The notes beneath the pieces are model-generated. The model ran no database searches and was not told the origin of the DNA. It saw only the letters and a program-made list of their open reading frames with translations. The position numbers and the translations under genes are program-made. From NCBI GenBank assembly GCA_030539115.1, contig JAUNSR010000014.1:1-64000 (forward strand): a stretch of 64,000 bases of DNA, written 5' to 3'. The first letter of the stretch is position 1. Every line of letters starts with the position of its first letter. Of the stretch, positions 8,468 to 16,741 are shown piece after piece. Source of the stretch: Bacteroidales bacterium (lineage in GTDB: Bacteria; Bacteroidota; Bacteroidia; Bacteroidales; JAUNSR01).

Positions 8468-9820
8468 TTATCTTACAACTGTCTTCTCTTGAATCCATCC
8501 TCCAATAGTGATCGTTTTTCCTTTTTCAAGATCCTGATGCATAAATACATCTTCATTTTTAGGGAAATAAGATCTGTAAGAAGCTATTTGAGAATTAATT
8601 TCCGCTGCCATACTTGGATCAACTTGTTTTGCCTTTTCAAGCTTATCAACTGCAGCATAGAAAACTGCCTGAGCCATAATAGGATCATTTGGATAGATAT
8701 TTCTTGCATCACCGGCATACATACTTGCTATAAGAATATAAGGTGTGCCTTGATTAGGTTGGGACTCCAAAGACTTAAGAGCATTAGCTCTTGCCATCTG
8801 ATATTTTTTCAACTTATAATTCAAAGAAGCCATATTAAGGTAGATTTCAGCCTTATCAGCATCATCTGTTGCCATTCCGGCAGCCTCTTCGAAATAAGTA
8901 ATGGCTTGAGCAATATCATCTTTTTTAACTGCCTGTTTTGCCATACCAACTGCAGATTCCATAGTAGGCTCTATTTGATGAGCATAATTGGAAGCGGCAA
9001 AGTAAACTTCACTTTCCTGACATTTAGCACGACGAAGAAGAGCAATAGTATTCTTTAAGAACTCTTTATCATCCTTCTTTTCCTCAATTTTTGAAGCATA
9101 CATATTTTGAAGGGCATCACAATCGGCTGCACCGCTCAAAGCGAATTGCTGATTAAGTAAAGCTTTTACCTGATCAATATAAGGAGCCATTTTCTCGTTG
9201 GCAGTTTTTAGCTGCTCATCAAGATATTGTATTCCTTGCATATAATCATTGATATAAGTCTCTCTTGTTTCAGGATCAGCTTTAAATATTGCATTTGAAG
9301 TGCTCACCCAATCTTTAATCATTGTTGCAGAAGACTTATCCTTTGCATCATTGACAGCTTCAGTAAGCCATTTATAAGCTACTGCCTTATCAGCAGCATC
9401 GCCCATATATAAAAGATAATCAACAGCCTTATTTCCTAAGATTTTAGCAGCCGGCATTTTCGGATCATTTCCAAAATACTTAATACGATTATCGTATAAT
9501 CCCATTAATTTGTCAACTAAAGCTTTTTTCTTGGCAGGATCATTTTCATTCTTAAGCTGCCATTCAATAATTTGAACACCATAAATGTAAAGATTCTTAC
9601 TTGCTGCAGGACATTCAGCATAGGCCAGCTCCCAATAGTCCAAAGCATCTTTAAACTGTTTTTGTTTTGCATAAGGCTCATATAAGCTTATATTTTTAAT
9701 ACATCTTATACTATCTTCACCTTTACCAAATCTCGAACCATCTTGAGCTCCTGTTTGAGCAAACATTGAAGAAGCCCCCAAAGCTAAAATTGCTGATAAA
9801 ATAATTTTTGTTGGTTTCAT
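8468..9820 (-). CDS. Exported tetratricopeptide-repeat protein
   Basis: A 450-residue protein with a clear Sec signal peptide (cleavage likely after SSMFA near residue 21). The rest is almost all helical, with TPR-like units, for example ITYFEEAAGMATDDADKAEIYLNMASLNYKLKKY and MARANALKSLESQPNQGTPYILIASMY. It lies 23 bp downstream of the beta-barrel gene and is followed by a strong terminator. The order coaX, barrel protein, TPR protein, lptC, CNNM, ppiD looks like the conserved Bacteroides order from memory. A periplasmic scaffolding role is plausible but not shown by the sequence. Confidence 0.8.
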   Translation of the reverse strand: MKPTKIILSAILALGASSMFAQTGAQDGSRFGKGEDSIRCIKNISLYEPYAKQKQFKDALDYWELAYAECPAASKNLYIYGVQIIEWQLKNENDPAKKKALVDKLMGLYDNRIKYFGNDPKMPAAKILGNKAVDYLLYMGDAADKAVAYKWLTEAVNDAKDKSSATMIKDWVSTSNAIFKADPETRETYINDYMQGIQYLDEQLKTANEKMAPYIDQVKALLNQQFALSGAADCDALQNMYASKIEEKKDDKEFLKNTIALLRRAKCQESEVYFAASNYAHQIEPTMESAVGMAKQAVKKDDIAQAITYFEEAAGMATDDADKAEIYLNMASLNYKLKKYQMARANALKSLESQPNQGTPYILIASMYAGDARNIYPNDPIMAQAVFYAAVDKLEKAKQVDPSMAAEINSQIASYRSYFPKNEDVFMHQDLEKGKTITIGGWIQEKTVVR

Positions 9821-9843
9821 TATAAAAACGATTAGATTACTTT

Positions 9844-11142
9844 TTACTTCAATTTATTTTTAAAGAACCAGAATTCATTAAATGTTAACCCTACATTAAA
9901 CTGAAGATAGCTCTCTGAAAGGAACTTCTTGTTTTCAGGATTAACCTTAGTATATTCCACTGCAAAGTTAACCATTGATTTTTGGCTACGCAACGGAAAG
10001 CCCAAACCGGCTGTAATACCCAATTCTTTGTTTCTACTTCCAAGAATATCAAGATACGACTCAGAATAATTGAACCCAAGACGATATCTCATTTTTTTCA
10101 AATAATTTCTGCTTGTTAGTGAAGGAAGATATTCTGCACCCAAAGCAAATTTAGAACAATCCTTAAAGAGGGTATTATCAGTATCAGTAATATTATCCAC
10201 TGCTACTGCTGAAACACCGCCCCATTTCTCAACACTAAAATCTGCACCGACAGTCAAACGTTTATCATAAACATATGTTGCACCAAGTCCCATTTTTGTA
10301 GGAATATTAAGCACATGATGAGCCGATATAGTATCTGTTGTCGTAGCTGAAGTGATATAATCTCCATCAACCCACATATTCATCTTTGGACTAAAGACTG
10401 CTCCAACAACAACTTCATGTTTTTCATTAAAAGTATTCATAAACTGAACACCTAATTGCAAGTCAATTGCACTTGCTGAAAGGTAACTATATGCTGTCGA
10501 GGTTGAAATTACAGAATTTGTAAAAGAAACCGCATAACTATTTGCAATTTCTCCAAAAATATAACCAACATTAACACCTAATGACATCCATTTAAACGGT
10601 TTTGCCCCAAAACCAAGGTAAGCTTTATTTAACCCGCCGTCTCCTGCATACTTCTTTGTATAAATTGCAGACTCCTGAGTATTATCCGGCAATGTCAACA
10701 TTGTACTGTCTACACCGCCATAGCCATAACCGACATAAGTAAATGGCAAAATGCCCAAACTTGCCGAAAACTTCTTACCCATTGGAAATTGCATTGCCAT
10801 ATAATCCAAGCCTCCATTCCACTTGCTTTGAGTGAGGCCATCTTCCTTATAATTTGCTATTTGGGCATTAAGTCCAAAATCAAAAAGAAATGTCAACGAA
10901 TCTATAGCCGTATAAGAAGCCGGATTCAAAACGTTGGTCTGCATATTTGAACGCAAACCTATCCCTATTCCTCCCATAGCTCTGTTACGAACAAATGAAG
11001 TTTCTGCTAAGCGGCCAAAACCATAACGTGAATAAGGCGTATTACCGTTATTACTTGGATTCAAATTCTGCCCCTTAATTCCTCCTGTGCAAAATATAGC
11101 TGCTAAAGCTATAATTATTAATTTTTTTTTACCTTTCAACAT
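9844..11142 (-). CDS. Putative outer-membrane beta-barrel protein
   Basis: A 432-residue protein with an N-terminal signal peptide (LIIIALAAIFCTGGIKG). The body is rich in alternating hydrophobic/aromatic strands and ends in FWFFKNKLK after a typical barrel strand YLQFNVGLTFNEF. The motif TPYSRYGFGRL near residue 37 and an A-M-G-G-I-G-I-G loop are common in Bacteroidota outer-membrane proteins of the PorV/FadL type; the exact family is uncertain. Its first 14 bases overlap the end of coaX, so the two are translationally close. The TPR gene follows after 23 bp. The transported substrate is unknown. Confidence 0.75.
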   Translation of the reverse strand: MLKGKKKLIIIALAAIFCTGGIKGQNLNPSNNGNTPYSRYGFGRLAETSFVRNRAMGGIGIGLRSNMQTNVLNPASYTAIDSLTFLFDFGLNAQIANYKEDGLTQSKWNGGLDYMAMQFPMGKKFSASLGILPFTYVGYGYGGVDSTMLTLPDNTQESAIYTKKYAGDGGLNKAYLGFGAKPFKWMSLGVNVGYIFGEIANSYAVSFTNSVISTSTAYSYLSASAIDLQLGVQFMNTFNEKHEVVVGAVFSPKMNMWVDGDYITSATTTDTISAHHVLNIPTKMGLGATYVYDKRLTVGADFSVEKWGGVSAVAVDNITDTDNTLFKDCSKFALGAEYLPSLTSRNYLKKMRYRLGFNYSESYLDILGSRNKELGITAGLGFPLRSQKSMVNFAVEYTKVNPENKKFLSESYLQFNVGLTFNEFWFFKNKLK

Positions 11143-11857
11143 TATAGTTTAATATTCTGTTCAAACCCTTTAAGACTAAATTCTTATCCACAAAGAAAAG
11201 ACATTTTAGTTTTTCAGACAAGAAAAACGCATCCCCTCCCGTTAAAAATACCAAAACCGAAGGGTGAATCGCCTTTATTTGGGAAATAAATCCTTCAATT
11301 TCATAACAAATACCATTTACAACTCCACTTCTTATTGCTGTTTCGGTGTTATATCCAACAATAGGTGTTTCACCTTTGGCATCAACCAATGGAAGTTTGT
11401 CTGTATATTCATTAAGAGATTTTAATCTCATCTTCATACCAGGAGCAATATTGCCTCCTTCAAAAACTCCATCTTTTGTAATAAAATCATAGGTGATTGC
11501 TGTGCCGGCATCTATAACAATTACCGGACAATCAGGAGTTTCAGCATTTGCACCAACAACAGCTGCCACTCTGTCCATGCCTAATGTAGAGGGAGTCTTA
11601 TATCCCAACTTTACAGGCAAAGGCGTGCTGCTATTAAGTAATATAAAATGTTTGAATTTATCTTTTAAAAAATTTAAAATAGTATCTTCGACATTTTTAA
11701 CGGTGCCAAATATACAATTTTCAATCTCATATTTCTGCAAAATGGAGGTAATAATTTCTTTTTCTATAAAATCAGCCTCAAATATCTCTTTTTGATCATT
11801 ATTATCAAAAATTGCTATCTTTGTTTTACTATTTCCCTGATCAATAACTAAGTTCAC
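11129..11857 (-). CDS. coaX: Type III pantothenate kinase
   Basis: First enzyme of coenzyme A synthesis, an ASKHA-fold kinase that phosphorylates pantothenate and needs a monovalent cation. The 242 residues include the phosphate motif DQGNSKTK at the N-terminus, DAGTAITYDFI (near residue 117) and GGNIAPGMKMR (near 133), all diagnostic. The start is GTG at 11857; no ATG fits the family's N-terminus better. A -7-like box, TAACTTTG, lies at 11875-11882 on the minus strand, so transcription may begin only about 10 nt before the GTG. The gene overlaps the downstream barrel gene by 14 bp and diverges from the exosortase gene with 38 bp between start codons. Confidence 0.93.
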   Translation of the reverse strand: MNLVIDQGNSKTKIAIFDNNDQKEIFEADFIEKEIITSILQKYEIENCIFGTVKNVEDTILNFLKDKFKHFILLNSSTPLPVKLGYKTPSTLGMDRVAAVVGANAETPDCPVIVIDAGTAITYDFITKDGVFEGGNIAPGMKMRLKSLNEYTDKLPLVDAKGETPIVGYNTETAIRSGVVNGICYEIEGFISQIKAIHPSVLVFLTGGDAFFLSEKLKCLFFVDKNLVLKGLNRILNYNVER

Positions 11858-11874
11858 TTATCTAAAATTTTGAG

Positions 11875-11882
11875 CAAAGTTA
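11875..11882 (-). promoter_or_regulatory. -7 box of coaX
   Basis: Minus strand TAACTTTG matches TAnnTTTG exactly and lies 18 bp before the GTG start of coaX. The predicted transcript would have a very short leader. Confidence 0.5.
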
Positions 11883-11895
11883 TAAATTTTTTAAT

Positions 11896-12489
11896 ATGAA
11901 TATAACAAGTATAAAAACCGAAAGTTTTAATGCCCTGCTCTCCAAAATTTATCCTATAAAAAATTTATTAATTTTTATAGTTTCTTTATTTGGCACCCAT
12001 TTTTTGTGGAAACTCATCGTTGAGGGCAATCATCAAGGGCATGAAATATACATTTTGGGAATGGACTTTACATCTTTTTTCCACCACATTTCTTTATTTA
12101 CTGCTAAGGCTGCATATCATATAATGCACCTTATAGGAATGACAAATACACAAATCCATGACACTTATCTTTTTTATCAAACCCCTAACGGCGGTTTTGT
12201 TAATGTGGTGTGGGGATGTACCGGAATAAAACAGTTTCTTATGTTCATAGCAATAATGTTGATTGCGCCTGGACACTCCAAGAAAAAAGTTTGGTACTTG
12301 CCTTTTTCTTTATTTATCCTCTGGATATACAACATTATCAGAATCATCGTCATCACATACAACACCGGTTTGGAGCCATCGAGTTTTGATTATTGGCATT
12401 CTTTTTTCAACAATCCATTTTATGTGCTTATGTTCATCCTTTGGCTAATATGGGAAGAGATTATAAACAAGAAAAAAAACACTGTATAG
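11896..12489 (+). CDS. Exosortase/archaeosortase family protein
   Basis: A 197-residue polytopic membrane protein with about six hydrophobic segments. The exosortase catalytic triad is in place and in order: Cys108 in VWGCTGIKQ, Arg149 in NIIRIIVI and His168 in DYWHSFF. Exosortases cleave C-terminal sorting signals and hand substrates to the cell surface or a glycan. This is the short form seen in Bacteroidota (compare XrtF-like families); the precise subfamily is uncertain. It is divergent from coaX and followed by a DivIC-like gene. No PEP-CTERM-type substrate is visible in the window, so the substrate must be elsewhere. Confidence 0.85.
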   Translation: MNITSIKTESFNALLSKIYPIKNLLIFIVSLFGTHFLWKLIVEGNHQGHEIYILGMDFTSFFHHISLFTAKAAYHIMHLIGMTNTQIHDTYLFYQTPNGGFVNVVWGCTGIKQFLMFIAIMLIAPGHSKKKVWYLPFSLFILWIYNIIRIIVITYNTGLEPSSFDYWHSFFNNPFYVLMFILWLIWEEIINKKKNTV

Positions 12490-12499
12490 TGTGCTGTGC

Positions 12500-12529
12500 T
12501 TTGTTTATCCAAATTACTTTTTACATTTG
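12500..12529 (+). promoter_or_regulatory. Bacteroidota-type promoter of the DivIC-like gene
   Basis: TTTG at 12500-12503 and TACATTTG at 12522-12529 are separated by 18 bp, matching the -33/-7 consensus. Transcription would begin near 12536, upstream of the ATG at 12562 and downstream of the alternative GTG at 12496. This decides the start. Confidence 0.6.
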
Positions 12530-12561
12530 CATATAGTATATATTTTAAATTAAGTTCAGAG

Positions 12562-12903
12562 ATGAAGTTTAGTTTTTCAATAATTAAAGATTATTTTTTT
12601 TTCACATATCAGGCAATATACAAATTCTATAAAAGCTTTAAAGTTGGACGACTTATGCTTTTTGCATTTGCCCTTTACTTCATTTTTATTGATGAAAACA
12701 GTTGGGTTACAATCTTTAGAAATGACATAAAGATTTCAGAGCTGAATAAGGAGATTGATTTCTACAAACAGGAGATTGAACTGAGTAAGACTAAATACAT
12801 AGAATTAAATTCCAACCGCGAGAATCTTGAGAAATTTGCACGCGAACAGTTTTTAATGAAAAAACCAGAGGAGGATGTTTTTATTATCAACCCAGACAAA
12901 TAA
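12562..12903 (+). CDS. Septum formation initiator (DivIC/FtsB-like)
   Basis: A 113-residue bitopic protein with one membrane helix (LMLFAFALYFIFI, near residues 32-44) followed by a coiled coil (ISELNKEIDFYKQEIELSKTKYIEL). The hallmark C-terminal segment, LEKFAREQFLMKKPEEDVFII, is typical of the DivIC/FtsB family, which bridges divisome proteins FtsL and FtsQ. I chose the ATG at 12562: the longer frame from GTG 12496 begins upstream of the predicted transcription start and adds an unrelated hydrophobic stretch. It follows the exosortase gene and precedes a small membrane protein gene. Confidence 0.85.
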   Translation: MKFSFSIIKDYFFFTYQAIYKFYKSFKVGRLMLFAFALYFIFIDENSWVTIFRNDIKISELNKEIDFYKQEIELSKTKYIELNSNRENLEKFAREQFLMKKPEEDVFIINPDK

Positions 12904-13046
12904 ATTTATCCCAAAGAAATGCATTTCCTTAACTTTACAATATTTACGTAAATAAAATCATCAAAACCGATTAAACACAGCCTGCCAAATAAAATGTTTA
13001 TATCGGCAGATTTAATTCTTGGTGTTAAAAACTAAAACATAAATTA

Positions 13047-13394
13047 ATGAAAGAATCTTTTAACAATTTTCTCTATAAAATTTCCTCAATTGCAATACTT
13101 ATTTCAGCAGCGTTATACATACTGTTTCCGGCAATAATGCCATATATCTTTGCTGTTGCCGCTGCCGGTTATGCTATTTCAAAGCTTAACAGCCGTTATT
13201 TAGGCACCAATCTAAGAATAAAACGTCTTTTTAGAATGCAAAAACTTTCCGGTTTTGCAATGATTGCAGCATCATATCTAATGTTCAAGCCTCACAATCA
13301 ATGGATTCCTTTATTGTTAATTGCCGCCTTTATTGAACTGTATTCTTCTTATGCGATTGCTCATGAAGAGAAAAAAGAAAATAATGAACAATAA
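13047..13394 (+). CDS. Small conserved membrane protein, function unknown
   Basis: A 115-residue protein with about four hydrophobic helices (ILISAALYILFPAIMPYIFAVAAA, split around a proline; then FAMIAASYLMF; then WIPLLLIAAFIELYSSYAIA). A basic segment, RYLGTNLRIKRLFRMQKL, lies between them, and the charged tail is EEKKENNEQ. I do not recognise a named family. It lies on the same strand about 140 bp after the DivIC-like gene. Its compact fold and position suggest a conserved Bacteroidales small membrane protein; no function is inferred. Confidence 0.65.
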   Translation: MKESFNNFLYKISSIAILISAALYILFPAIMPYIFAVAAAGYAISKLNSRYLGTNLRIKRLFRMQKLSGFAMIAASYLMFKPHNQWIPLLLIAAFIELYSSYAIAHEEKKENNEQ

Positions 13395-13559
13395 TTATCA
13401 TATACAAACTACAATTAAACCACTGCCTTTATTTTAACAGATATAACATTTTGTTAAATCGAACATTATACTCATCACCATTTTCATCCTTATATAATTA
13501 TTGTTTTTAAATTAAGCAATAACACTAATCATATGAACATTCTTCTTACAAGTTAACAG

Positions 13560-14085
13560 TTTATATAGGAGGAAGACCTCTTCAGCGTTAATTTTAAAAA
13601 CCATAAGGTTTATGCATGTGTAAGAGATATCGGCAGAGCATTATTCATGTTTCTTCTCACAATGTTTTCACCTCCCTTTTTGAAAAAGAATTTTTTATCG
13701 GACCAAAAATTGTTGTCAAGAGAATATTTGAGACATGAGACAAAAACTGAGGACGGTTTGCCAATTGGCTTTGAATAGCAAGAGGAACCATTGATCTTTT
13801 TGACAAAAAAATTGGTATTAAAGGGCGCACAAACAAATCTATAATCTTCCCGTGAGACTCGCTTGACTATTGAAAAGTTATTATTGCAGATAAGGAAAAG
13901 ATGGAGCTTGCTTTATATGCTGAAATGATTATGCCGGGTGAAAGCAGTCCTGAGCTGAAGTTAAAAAAAAGGAGAACCGAAAATATCTCATTCAAAAGGC
14001 GGCATTCATGTCGTGAAGACTTAAATGATGGCTTTATCAGCCCTCGACAATGCTGTTTCATCACTACATTTTCAATGGAATAATC
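13560..14085 (+). pseudogene. Decayed protein-coding gene, family unknown
   Basis: One reading frame gives protein-like segments interrupted by stops: FEKEFFIGPKIVVKRIFE, a stop, then IDLFDKKIGIKGRTNKSIIFP, a stop, then VIIADKEKMELALYAEMIMPGE (13884 onward). The frame breaks at an 8-A run near 13963: removing one A continues as GEPKISHSKGGIHVVKT. At least five in-frame stops and one frameshift make translation unlikely. The matching composition and continuous similarity to ordinary protein suggest an old gene losing function rather than random sequence. I cannot name the family. Bases 13395-13559 before it show no gene. Confidence 0.5.
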
Positions 14086-14119
14086 AATAAACTCATTTCA
14101 CCTGAGAAATAAATCTCTT

Positions 14120-14626
14120 TCAAGATTTATACTTATGAATTGTCTTTTCAATTTTTGTCTCATCAAATCCCATAAGCTTAAGCCACTCTATTAATGAATT
14201 ATATAACTCCTTCTCCATATTATATGACCGAGATAAAATCCATAATGAGCTTTTTTTATAATCGCTCACTATCGCCCATTGATAATTATCATCCAATTTG
14301 ATAACAAGGTAGTCACTTTTAAACGGCCAAAAGAAACTTACTCTTAATTTACCTATGGTTGAATTTTTATCATAGGTAGCTTTCCCTTTTGCAGTTTTTT
14401 CTTTGCCACCCTTTACTCCTTTATTAATTACTCTTAAATAATCTTTTTCTTTGATATATTCTGCAGTTACATTCTCCATATCCCTTTCAAACCACAAAGT
14501 ATATCTGGCTATTTCATACCAAAGTCCTAAATACCTATCTAATTCAAAATTATCTACAGGCATTATTTTCTGAGCATTTACCATAGTTGTCAATGTCATT
14601 ATTATTATAGTCAACACATATCTCAT
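14120..14626 (-). CDS. Lipocalin family protein (Blc-like)
   Basis: A 168-residue exported lipocalin. The signal peptide probably ends at VNA near residue 18, and there is no lipobox cysteine, unlike E. coli Blc. The conserved G-x-W motif is present in YLGLWYEIARY, followed by the strand pattern VTAEYIKEKDYLRVINKG and a YLVIKLDDNYQWAIVSDY core. This is the Blc/apolipoprotein D arrangement (pfam Lipocalin_2 type). Bacterial members bind lysophospholipids or fatty acids in the periplasm. It stands alone between the decayed gene and the hexuronate unit, transcribed towards the decayed gene. Confidence 0.85.
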   Translation of the reverse strand: MRYVLTIIIMTLTTMVNAQKIMPVDNFELDRYLGLWYEIARYTLWFERDMENVTAEYIKEKDYLRVINKGVKGGKEKTAKGKATYDKNSTIGKLRVSFFWPFKSDYLVIKLDDNYQWAIVSDYKKSSLWILSRSYNMEKELYNSLIEWLKLMGFDETKIEKTIHKYKS

Positions 14627-15008
14627 TATATTTCTTTCTTCTTCTTAATAAAAAAACATATTCCCTTATAGGTGGTATATTTTTCAATTGTTTGTTAATA
14701 CACATATTATTTTGATATAAAAACAACTCCAATAGAATTTTGATTTATTTTCCACACAAATAATTAAGACAAACATTTTTCTTATTGTTATTTATTTGAG
14801 AAAAAAAATATATATTTGTGTGCGCACACGGATTAATGATTATTTTAGCATCAATTATTATATATTCGCACCATATTTTAAATAGTGCATAAAAAAGACA
14901 TTATACATATATATAATAATTCTATCCAAAAAAACGGGCTTTTATTTCAGGACTATCTAAATAACAACCCCTATAAAGAAATACACAAACTAAAAAACTT
15001 TATATCAC
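14627..15008. other. Intergenic region between lipocalin and uxaC
   Basis: 382 bp with no gene. It separates divergent genes and so holds both promoters. The uxaC-side promoter with a perfect palindrome is at 14811-14829, leaving a uxaC leader of about 185 nt. I see no equally clear box for the lipocalin. Confidence 0.6.
14811..14829 (+). promoter_or_regulatory. -7 box overlapping a perfect 12-bp palindrome (putative operator) before uxaC
   Basis: TATATTTG at 14811-14818 matches TAnnTTTG. It shares its last base with GTGTGCGCACAC (14818-14829), a perfect 12-bp palindrome that is strikingly GC-rich in this AT-rich context. The transcription start would fall inside the palindrome, the usual place for a repressor to block initiation. 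No -33 TTTG with ideal spacing is seen. The regulator is not in the window; a LacI-family repressor is a guess. Confidence 0.5.
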
Positions 15009-16415
15009 ATGAAAAATTTCATGGACAAAGATTTTCTTCTTCAAAGTGACACTGCTAAAGAGCTTTATCACAACCATGCTTCAAAAATGCCGATTATAGA
15101 TTATCATTGTCATTTAGACCCAAAGATGGTTGCCGATGACTATCATTTCAAATCCATTACCGAGATTTGGCTTGGAGGAGATCATTACAAATGGAGAGCA
15201 TTAAGAGCAAATGGAATAAATGAAAAATACATTACAGGAAAGGAAACTTCTGATTGGGAGAAATTTGAAAAATGGGCTCAAACGGTTCCATATACCATGA
15301 GAAATCCTCTTTATGTATGGACACATTTGGAGCTAAAAACAGCTTTTGGAATTGACAAACTTCTTAAACCGGATACTGCAAAAGAGATTTTTGATGAATG
15401 CAACTCCAAACTTGCAAGTGACCAATATTCAGCAAGAAATCTTATGAGAAAATATAATGTTCAAGTAGTCTGCACAACCGATGATCCTATCGACACTCTC
15501 GAACATCATATAAAAACCAAAAATGATGGTTTTGAAATAAAAATGCTTCCTACTTGGCGACCAGACAAAGCTATGGCGGTTGAAAACACAGTTAACTACA
15601 ATTTATATCTAAATAAGTTGTCTGCTGTATCAGGAATAGAAATTGACAGATTTGAGAATCTTATCCAAGCATTAAAAAAGAGACAAGATTTTTTCCAATC
15701 TGTCGGATGCAAACTCTCAGACCATGGAATAGATTGTTTCTATGCTGATGATTACACAGAACAAGAAATAAAAATTATATTCAACAAGCTGTTAGCCGGA
15801 AAAAGTCTTACTCAGCAAGAGATAAACAAATTTAAATCGGCTATGTTGGAAATTTTTGCTCAAATGGATTATGAAAAAGGTTGGACCCAACAATATCATT
15901 ATGGTCCCTTGAGAAACAACAATACAAAAATGTTTAAACTTTTAGGTCCTGACACCGGATTTGATTCCATGGGTGACATTGATACGGCACAGTCTCTTTC
16001 AAAATTCTTAGACAGATTAAATTCTAAGGATAAGCTGGCAAAGACTATTATCTATAACATTAATCCTTGTGCCAATGAGATGATTGCCACAATGATTGGC
16101 AATTTTCAGGATGGCATTACACCGGGTAAGATCCAGTTCGGTTCCGGATGGTGGTTTCTTGATCAAAAAGATGGAATGGAAAAACAAATGAATGCATTAT
16201 CACTGCAAGGACTTCTTAGCCGTTTTGTTGGAATGCTTACAGATTCAAGAAGTTTTCTATCCTATCCTCGACATGAATATTTCAGACGAACACTTTGCAA
16301 CCTTATTGGCAAGGATATAGAAAATGGTGAGCTTCCATTCTCAGAAATGAAATTTTTAGGAGAAATGGTTGAAAATATATGCTACAACAATGCTAAGAAT
16401 TATTTTAATTTCTAA
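15009..16415 (+). CDS. uxaC: Glucuronate isomerase
   Basis: A 468-residue cytoplasmic enzyme of the amidohydrolase superfamily that converts D-glucuronate to D-fructuronate and D-galacturonate to D-tagaturonate. Family motifs are clear: PIIDYHCHLDPKMVADD near residue 29 (metal-site histidines), VVCTTDDPIDTLEHH near 155, MLPTWRPDKA, and near the end FGSGWWFLDQKDGM and MLTDSRSFLSYPRHEYFRR. Length is normal. It heads the run uxaC, kdgK, eda, transporter, all on the same strand, and is preceded by a promoter with a palindromic operator-like site. The tandem repeat region separates it from kdgK by 326 bp. Confidence 0.96.
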   Translation: MKNFMDKDFLLQSDTAKELYHNHASKMPIIDYHCHLDPKMVADDYHFKSITEIWLGGDHYKWRALRANGINEKYITGKETSDWEKFEKWAQTVPYTMRNPLYVWTHLELKTAFGIDKLLKPDTAKEIFDECNSKLASDQYSARNLMRKYNVQVVCTTDDPIDTLEHHIKTKNDGFEIKMLPTWRPDKAMAVENTVNYNLYLNKLSAVSGIEIDRFENLIQALKKRQDFFQSVGCKLSDHGIDCFYADDYTEQEIKIIFNKLLAGKSLTQQEINKFKSAMLEIFAQMDYEKGWTQQYHYGPLRNNNTKMFKLLGPDTGFDSMGDIDTAQSLSKFLDRLNSKDKLAKTIIYNINPCANEMIATMIGNFQDGITPGKIQFGSGWWFLDQKDGMEKQMNALSLQGLLSRFVGMLTDSRSFLSYPRHEYFRRTLCNLIGKDIENGELPFSEMKFLGEMVENICYNNAKNYFNF

Positions 16416-16523
16416 TATTGATAAATATATAATATTCATCAGCTTAATTTATGCACATTTGATAAAAAAATCAATCACATTGATTTGAAATGAATCATAT
16501 ATACCTAAATATTAAAAAAATAA

Positions 16524-16615
16524 TATACAAATGAAATCGCCATAACTCACCTAAAGATGAGATACCTTACAAAAGATATATAAATGGCGCATTTGTACCT
16601 TAGAGGTAACGGTTA
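16524..16615 (+). repeat. Structured direct repeat, copy 1 (kdgK leader)
   Basis: First of two 92-bp units that differ at only two positions (16575 and 16584). It folds as a three-way junction. P1 pairs 16526-16533 with 16590-16597 and 16538-16543 with 16584-16589, with a 4-base bulge. P2 is 16546-16549 with 16558-16561. P3 is 16562-16568 with 16573-16579, with one A-C mismatch in this copy. It begins with a start-codon context, TATACAAATGAAA, and encodes a four-codon frame (Met-Lys-Ser-Pro-stop). Confidence 0.85.
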
Positions 16616-16628
16616 GAAAAATAAATAG

Positions 16629-16720
16629 TATACAAATGAAATCGCCATAACTCACCTAAAGATGAGATACCTTACAAAAGGTATATAAGTGGCGCATTTG
16701 TACCTTAGAGGTAACGGTTA
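16629..16720 (+). repeat. Structured direct repeat, copy 2 (kdgK leader)
   Basis: Second 92-bp unit, offset 105 bp from copy 1. In this copy P3 (16667-16673 with 16678-16684, loop ACAA) is perfect and P1 ends in a G-U wobble at 16648/16689. The 3' strand of P1 (16695-16702) is exactly complementary both to its own 5' strand (16631-16638) and to the kdgK start region (16737-16744). Two mutually exclusive pairings are therefore possible. The 13-base context TATACAAATGAAA recurs at kdgK itself, 106 bp further on. Confidence 0.85.
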
Positions 16721-16741
16721 AAATAATAAAAAAATATACAA

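Noticed and set aside
12496..12561. GTG start extending the DivIC-like protein
   Set aside because: It begins before the predicted transcription start (TTTG-N18-TACATTTG at 12500-12529) and adds an atypical N-terminus.
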